Positions 13,708 to 17,928 of a stretch of DNA of 17,928 nucleotides are shown here, piece by piece. The notes beneath the pieces were generated by a model, which was not told where the DNA came from, made no database searches, and saw only the letters and a list, made by a program, of their open reading frames with translations. The stretch comes from Alphaproteobacteria bacterium (GTDB lineage: Bacteria > Pseudomonadota > Alphaproteobacteria > UBA2136 > UBA6156): positions 1 to 17,928 of the forward strand of contig JAIXZU010000076.1 of NCBI GenBank assembly GCA_027489415.1, given 5' to 3'. Each line of letters opens with the position of its first letter. The stretch's first letter is position 1. The translations under genes were made by a program, and so were the position numbers.

Positions 13708-15603
13708 TCATTGTGTAACCGTCACAGGCAGCTGCTGGCTCATCACATCAGCAGGCAGTCCCGGCCGCGCCACCACCAACAGGCAATAGCCTCCTTTGCA
13801 CCGCTGGCCCAGCACCTGCGCCCCGCCTTTAATCGCAAGCTCCGTCACAATCGGCGTCACACTCTCTTGTTCAGTCAGCACCAGTGTTTCAGCAGCACTG
13901 ATGTAATCAGGCAGCTGTAAAGGCTTTTCCAGTTTCAGGAAGGGCCTTTCGGAGAGGTAAAGCACACTGGGCTTGTGCATGCCTAAGTGAATAATCGGTG
14001 TCGTCGCCGGCGCTTGCGCAATCACACTGGCCAAATCAGCCAGCGGCGCCTGTGTGTAGCGCCACACCACGGGCACCACACCCCACACAATCAAACCAAG
14101 GCACATGGCCCAGCTCAGCGCCATCGCCTCCAACCCTCCGCGTTGGGCGCGGCACAGCATCAGCCAGGCAGGTAACAGGCACAGTAAAATCATCGCCCCA
14201 ATCACATACGGCGCGTGGTCCAGCACCACCGGCAAGGCCAGTACCGCCACGGCCACAGGGTCATGCGGCGGCCATTCAAGGTTGAGGGCCGCCTGTAACC
14301 ATCCAAGCCAACCGGTAAGCACGGGCGCGCGTAGGCCCAGCAGTAAGGGGTTAAGCACCAGCATAACCGCCGCAATCAACCCAGCCATCACAACCCCCAC
14401 CACCATCGCAGTCGCAGGAATTCTCACCCGTGGCACTTGGGCCAGCAATCCGGCCACGATAATCGCCAGCGCCGGGTAAGCCGGCACAATATAGTGCGCG
14501 AGCTTCGTCTGGCTGAAACTGAAGAACACAATATAAACCACAGCCCACGCCAGCGCTAAAAACGGCAGCGCATGGGTCGGCTCGCTACCGTTCAGCGCGC
14601 GCCGCACACGGCGTATTCCCCCCTTCAGCAACATCTTGACGGCTTTCGGCAGTAAAAACACCCACGGGAAGAACCCGAGCACCAGCACCATCAGGTAATA
14701 CACATGGCTGCTGCTCTGGGTATTGCCCATACCGCCAGCGTAACGGCCAAAGTTATGCACGATAAAGAACTCATAAAAGAACCCGACCCCATGCTGCACC
14801 AGCAACAACCCCAGCCACGGCAGCAACATCGCCGCCGCCAGCAAACCAGCTTTCACCGGCGCCAGTCTCTGCCACATCTCGCGGCGGTCTTTCCGCATCA
14901 CCAGCACCACCAGCACAATTGTCGCCGCAGGCACCCATGCAATCGGGCCTTTCGCCAAAAAGCCTAAGCCCGCAAGGCCGCCCGTCACCAACCATTGCCA
15001 CTTCTGGTAAGCGGTGCGCGCCGCCACCTTCCGGATGCGCGCCGACAGTAAATTCGCATCCACTGGCCCATGGCCTTCCTTTTCCAGCACCTGCGCTCCG
15101 GGGTAACACACATGAATCACCCATAACGCCAGCGCCACACTGGTCAAGTTCAGCAAACCATCCGCCGTGGCAGCGCGGCCCACCACCAGAAAACTCAAAT
15201 TCAGCCCCATCACCATGGCACTCATCACGCCCCAGCGGCGGCTGCCGGTCAGGTAGGTCACACCAAAGCCCAGCACCAGCATGGTACCCAGGGCACCAAG
15301 CACACTCGGCATGCGCGCGGCATACAGGCTGTCTTCGCCCAGCACCGTCATCGCAACATCCTGCACCCAGTAAAACAACGGCGGCTTATGGTAACGCGGT
15401 TCCCCATTATACGTGGGCATGGAAATCGCCCCACTATGGCGCATCTCAATGGTCGCTTGGGTGAAGATAGCCTCATCCACATCAAACAACCCGTAACGGG
15501 CATGCCCAGCGCCGTATAGCCAGCCGCACACCACGGCGAGCAACAGCGTCATCAGCCAGAAACGCTTCTGCGGTCGGGTCATCTCATGCCAAAAACTAAA
15601 CAT
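13708..15603 (-). CDS. GT39 / ArnT-like membrane glycosyltransferase
   Basis: An integral membrane enzyme of the ArnT/PMT superfamily that moves a sugar from undecaprenyl phosphate to an acceptor on the periplasmic side, classically lipid A. Numbered from ATG 15603 (631 residues), the first helix is at about 14-31, then the first periplasmic loop has the diagnostic FDVDEAIFTQATIEM (40-54) with its acidic pair and NGEPRYHKPPLFYW (66-79). Roughly ten further hydrophobic segments follow, and a C-terminal soluble part. The ATG at 15603 overlaps the PAP2 stop by 8 nt and has AAGG upstream, so the two are translationally coupled; a longer open frame to 15711 is not family-like. Acceptor and sugar are not determinable here. 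Confidence 0.9.
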   Translation of the reverse strand: MFSFWHEMTRPQKRFWLMTLLLAVVCGWLYGAGHARYGLFDVDEAIFTQATIEMRHSGAISMPTYNGEPRYHKPPLFYWVQDVAMTVLGEDSLYAARMPSVLGALGTMLVLGFGVTYLTGSRRWGVMSAMVMGLNLSFLVVGRAATADGLLNLTSVALALWVIHVCYPGAQVLEKEGHGPVDANLLSARIRKVAARTAYQKWQWLVTGGLAGLGFLAKGPIAWVPAATIVLVVLVMRKDRREMWQRLAPVKAGLLAAAMLLPWLGLLLVQHGVGFFYEFFIVHNFGRYAGGMGNTQSSSHVYYLMVLVLGFFPWVFLLPKAVKMLLKGGIRRVRRALNGSEPTHALPFLALAWAVVYIVFFSFSQTKLAHYIVPAYPALAIIVAGLLAQVPRVRIPATAMVVGVVMAGLIAAVMLVLNPLLLGLRAPVLTGWLGWLQAALNLEWPPHDPVAVAVLALPVVLDHAPYVIGAMILLCLLPAWLMLCRAQRGGLEAMALSWAMCLGLIVWGVVPVVWRYTQAPLADLASVIAQAPATTPIIHLGMHKPSVLYLSERPFLKLEKPLQLPDYISAAETLVLTEQESVTPIVTELAIKGGAQVLGQRCKGGYCLLVVARPGLPADVMSQQLPVTVTQ

Positions 15604-16297
15604 GGCTGGCACCTTGTACCTTGCTGTGCTTGCGCCACCATGCAAGGCGGCCACGCACAATCCAGGCGGTCCACGCCACGGTCGCCCCAATCGTCGCCCC
15701 GGCCACCACATCTCCGAAGTAATGCGGCGTGAGTGACAAAAACCGGCTGAAACTCAAAACCGTGGCCGCCGCCCAGTACAGGTAGCGCCAGCGGGGAAAC
15801 ACAAAGCCCAGCCACACGGCAATCGCAAAGGTGCTGCAGCTATGCCCGCTGGGGAAACTCCACCACTGGGCCGTGGTTTCAAACGGGTTCATGTCATAGG
15901 GGCTAACACCATTCCACAGGAACTCCTTGGGCCGCCCCCGCCCGATACTCCATTTCAAAAACCAGTTGATGATTCCAGCCACTAAAAATACCGGCACGGC
16001 CAGCAAAATACCGCGCGCACGGCGCTTCGACTTATGCGGGTTACGCCATTCCTTAAAACCCCACCATGCCGCCAGCAGCACACAGATACTCGCCTGCAAG
16101 GTGCCCTTACCAAGGCTTCCCATAATCCGCATCACGGTGTTGAAATCCTGCACGTAATTATCATTCAGCCATACCTGAATCGCCACATCCACGCCGCTAC
16201 CCCACAGTAAAACCGCAATCGCCATCCCCCACACCAGCATCAGAACCGGCCCACTGAGGGCGGAAACTAAACTCTGGGGGTGGGGCGCAGGGTGCAT
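15596..16297 (-). CDS. PAP2 superfamily membrane phosphatase
   Basis: A PAP2 (type 2 phosphatidic acid phosphatase) membrane protein removing phosphate from a lipid such as lipid A or undecaprenyl pyrophosphate. Numbered from ATG 16297 (233 residues), the three signature motifs are intact: KWSIGRGRP (115-123), PSGHS (149-153) and SRFLSLTPHYFGD (184-196), which include the nucleophile and acid-base histidines (152 and 192). About six hydrophobic segments are visible. A GTG at 16303 would add two residues, but a TATAAA box ends 8 nt before the ATG and no Shine-Dalgarno is present, favouring the ATG on a nearly leaderless transcript. It leads the PAP2-GT39-GT2 operon, which suggests lipid A or glycolipid remodelling. 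Confidence 0.91.
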   Translation of the reverse strand: MHPAPHPQSLVSALSGPVLMLVWGMAIAVLLWGSGVDVAIQVWLNDNYVQDFNTVMRIMGSLGKGTLQASICVLLAAWWGFKEWRNPHKSKRRARGILLAVPVFLVAGIINWFLKWSIGRGRPKEFLWNGVSPYDMNPFETTAQWWSFPSGHSCSTFAIAVWLGFVFPRWRYLYWAAATVLSFSRFLSLTPHYFGDVVAGATIGATVAWTAWIVRGRLAWWRKHSKVQGASHV

Positions 16298-16305
16298 CTG
16301 CACGG

Positions 16306-16311
16306 TTTATA
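16306..16311 (-). promoter_or_regulatory. predicted -10 box of the PAP2-GT39-GT2 operon
   Basis: TATAAA on the minus strand, with 8 nt between it and the PAP2 ATG. Transcription would start about at the start codon, giving a leaderless or nearly leaderless mRNA. No convincing -35 box was found at the usual distance. Confidence 0.4.
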
Positions 16312-16406
16312 ACCCGACACGTCCCATTCCCGCCACATCAATCACCTTGTTATCAGGGTATTCACTCGTCTCATTGCACACCCCATAGGCAGGCACCTGA
16401 AAAGCA

Positions 16407-16415
16407 TGCTATAAG
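16407..16415 (+). promoter_or_regulatory. predicted extended -10 promoter of the msbA-like gene
   Basis: TGCTATAAG is an extended -10 motif (TG, one base, TATAAG) with 8 nt to the ATG at 16424. As with the divergent gene, there is no Shine-Dalgarno between box and start, so a leaderless mRNA is predicted. The -35 region is weak, as is usual with extended -10 promoters. Confidence 0.45.
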
Positions 16416-16423
16416 CTGCCCCC

Positions 16424-17928
16424 ATGAGCCCCACCTCCAAGCCCGCCACTCCCCCGTCAGCCAAAGCCAGCAAGTCATCCCGCAAGTCCCAGAAGGCGGA
16501 CGCCTACGACACCCTGCCCATGCTCCGCCGCCTCTTCAGCGGCTACCTCTGGAGCCACAAATCGGACCTCGGCTGGGCCGGCGTCGCCATGCTCATCATT
16601 GCCGGCGCCCTCGCCATGCAAGCACACCTGATTCAACCACTCTTCGACAACGGCCTCATCGGCGGCAAAATCGGTGTCATCAACACCGTCATTCTAACCA
16701 TTGTCGCCCTTACTGCCATTCGCGGCATCGCCGCCTACTACCAGCAGTATTACATGGAATCCGTCGGCCAGCGCGTCGTCGCCAGCCTGCAGGAGCAAAT
16801 GTACAGCCACACCCTGCGCCAGCACCTCGGTTTCTTCGCCACCCACCCCACCGGCACCCTCACCAGCCGGTTTGTGAGCGACCTGCAACGCCTCAAATAC
16901 GCCGCCACCCAAATCTTCAATTCCGGCCTCCGGGACTCCGGCACCATCGTCGGCCTCTTCGTCAACATGCTGCTGCAGGACGTCAAACTCACCCTCCTCA
17001 CCCTCCTCATCATCCCCCTCACCATTCTGCCCATCCGTAAGTTCGGCCGCCTGACCCGTAAATACAGCCGCATCAACCAGGAAAGCACCGCCAAACTCGC
17101 CCACCACCTGTCCCAAACTCTCCAGCACATCCGTCAGGTCCAGTCCTACACCCAGGAGAAAGCCGAAAACAAACGCATGACCCACCGCGTCGGGGACGTC
17201 CTCGACAGCACGCTCCGCGCCGTCCGCGTCCGTGCCATGTCCTCTCCCGCCGTGGAACTCGTCGGCACCGTCGTCATCGCCGCCATCATGCTCTATGCCG
17301 GAAAACGCATCGCCGACGGCACCCTCACCCCCGGCTCCTTCGCCAGTTTCATGGCCTCACTGGTTATGCTCAGCCGCCCGCTGAAAGGCATCACCAACCT
17401 GAATAACAATGTGCAGGAAGGCCTCGCCGCCGCCCAGCGCGCATTCGACCTCATCGACGCCCCTCTCACTATCACCGAAACCCCCGGCGCCACCCCGCTC
17501 AGCATCACCAAAGGTGCAATTCAACTCAAGAACGTGAGCCTCACCTACCCGGACGGCACCGCCGCCCTCACCAACATCTCGCTGAAAATCCCCGCTGGCC
17601 ACACCGTCGCCTTCGTGGGCCCCTCCGGCGCGGGTAAGTCATCGCTGCTCAACCTCCTGCCACGCTTCTACAACCTGTCTGGCGGAGAGATCACGATTGA
17701 CGACCACGACATCGCCCACGCCACCCTCAAATCGCTGCGCAGCCACATCGGGCTGGTGACACAAGACGTCGCCATCTTCGACGACACCATCGCCGCCAAC
17801 ATCGCCTACGGCAATCCCAAGGCGTCGCAAAGCGCCATTGAAACCGCCGCCAAAGCCGCCGCCGCCCACGATTTCATCCTCGCCATGCCCCAAGGCTACC
17901 AAACCGTGCTCGGCGAAAACGGCCTCAA
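16424..17928 (+). CDS. MsbA-like lipid A / lipid ABC exporter, 3' end cut by window
   Basis: A half-transporter with fused membrane and ATPase domains; the MsbA type flips lipid A across the inner membrane. I translated 501 residues by hand. A 30-residue Ser/Lys/Ala-rich cytoplasmic tail precedes the transmembrane domain (about 34-325), with the typical QRVVASLQEQMYSHTL coupling region (116-131) and FFATHPTGTLTSRFVSDL (137-154). The ATPase domain begins near 366 and shows Walker A GPSGAGKSS (399-407) and Q-loop Gln447. The signature LSGGQ, Walker B and H-loop lie past the right edge. MsbA rather than another exporter (for example HlyB-like) is inferred from this pattern and the adjoining lipid-modifying genes; the symbol is left blank for that reason. 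Confidence 0.88.
   Translation, partial: MSPTSKPATPPSAKASKSSRKSQKADAYDTLPMLRRLFSGYLWSHKSDLGWAGVAMLIIAGALAMQAHLIQPLFDNGLIGGKIGVINTVILTIVALTAIRGIAAYYQQYYMESVGQRVVASLQEQMYSHTLRQHLGFFATHPTGTLTSRFVSDLQRLKYAATQIFNSGLRDSGTIVGLFVNMLLQDVKLTLLTLLIIPLTILPIRKFGRLTRKYSRINQESTAKLAHHLSQTLQHIRQVQSYTQEKAENKRMTHRVGDVLDSTLRAVRVRAMSSPAVELVGTVVIAAIMLYAGKRIADGTLTPGSFASFMASLVMLSRPLKGITNLNNNVQEGLAAAQRAFDLIDAPLTITETPGATPLSITKGAIQLKNVSLTYPDGTAALTNISLKIPAGHTVAFVGPSGAGKSSLLNLLPRFYNLSGGEITIDDHDIAHATLKSLRSHIGLVTQDVAIFDDTIAANIAYGNPKASQSAIETAAKAAAAHDFILAMPQGYQTVLGENGL

Noticed and set aside
15604..15711. 36-residue N-terminal extension of the GT39 protein.
   Set aside because: It is not family-like and lies fully inside the PAP2 gene, while ATG 15603 has AAGG upstream and the usual short overlap.

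Overview
The window looks like ordinary chromosome from a high-GC Gram-negative bacterium, most likely an alphaproteobacterium. The reasons are a Kdo/LPS gene set, a DUF484-xerC pair divergent from priA, a DUF3108 protein next to kdsB, and rplU-rpmA-obgE in one orientation. I cannot name a genus. No rRNA, tRNA, CRISPR array, phage genes or insertion-sequence transposase is visible.

Layout. At 1-1476 (minus strand) lie the end-truncated kdsB, a possible 47-codon ORF made largely of a palindromic repeat, and a DUF3108 periplasmic protein. At 1548-5665 (plus) is a 1140-residue predicted lipoprotein of unknown function, followed 8 nt later by an N6-adenine methyltransferase of the TrmN6/YfiC type. 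priA (minus, 5790-7865) is divergent from the DUF484-xerC pair (plus, 8095-9781). obgE, rpmA and rplU are all on the minus strand between 9879 and 11875, but a terminator and a 220-nt repeat separate rpmA from obgE. A small orphan plus-strand gene with its own terminator follows (12147-12473). A minus-strand three-gene membrane cluster occupies 12696-16297: PAP2 phosphatase, GT39/ArnT-like transferase and GT2 polyprenyl-phosphate glycosyltransferase. It diverges from an MsbA-like ABC exporter cut off by the right edge.

How the genes fit together. KdsB makes CMP-Kdo, MsbA flips lipid A, and a PAP2 + ArnT-like + ArnC-like set is the right tool kit for removing a phosphate from lipid A (or another lipid) and adding a sugar from an undecaprenyl-phosphate carrier. 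Both ends of the window are therefore envelope/LPS related, while the middle is replication, recombination and ribosome housekeeping.

The most unusual feature is a dispersed palindromic repeat family. Three 105-110 nt copies (638-746, 11118-11222, 12613-12722) share orientation, keep a long stem through paired base changes, and lie at the 3' side of minus-strand genes. One copy supplies the stop codon and last eight codons of the GT2 gene. Length differences between the aligned core regions are multiples of three, and a similar peptide can be read through the copies. Two copies carry an extra upstream module, and two degenerate fragments lie elsewhere. The plus strand is also C-rich over much of the window, which visibly shapes codon and amino-acid use on each strand.
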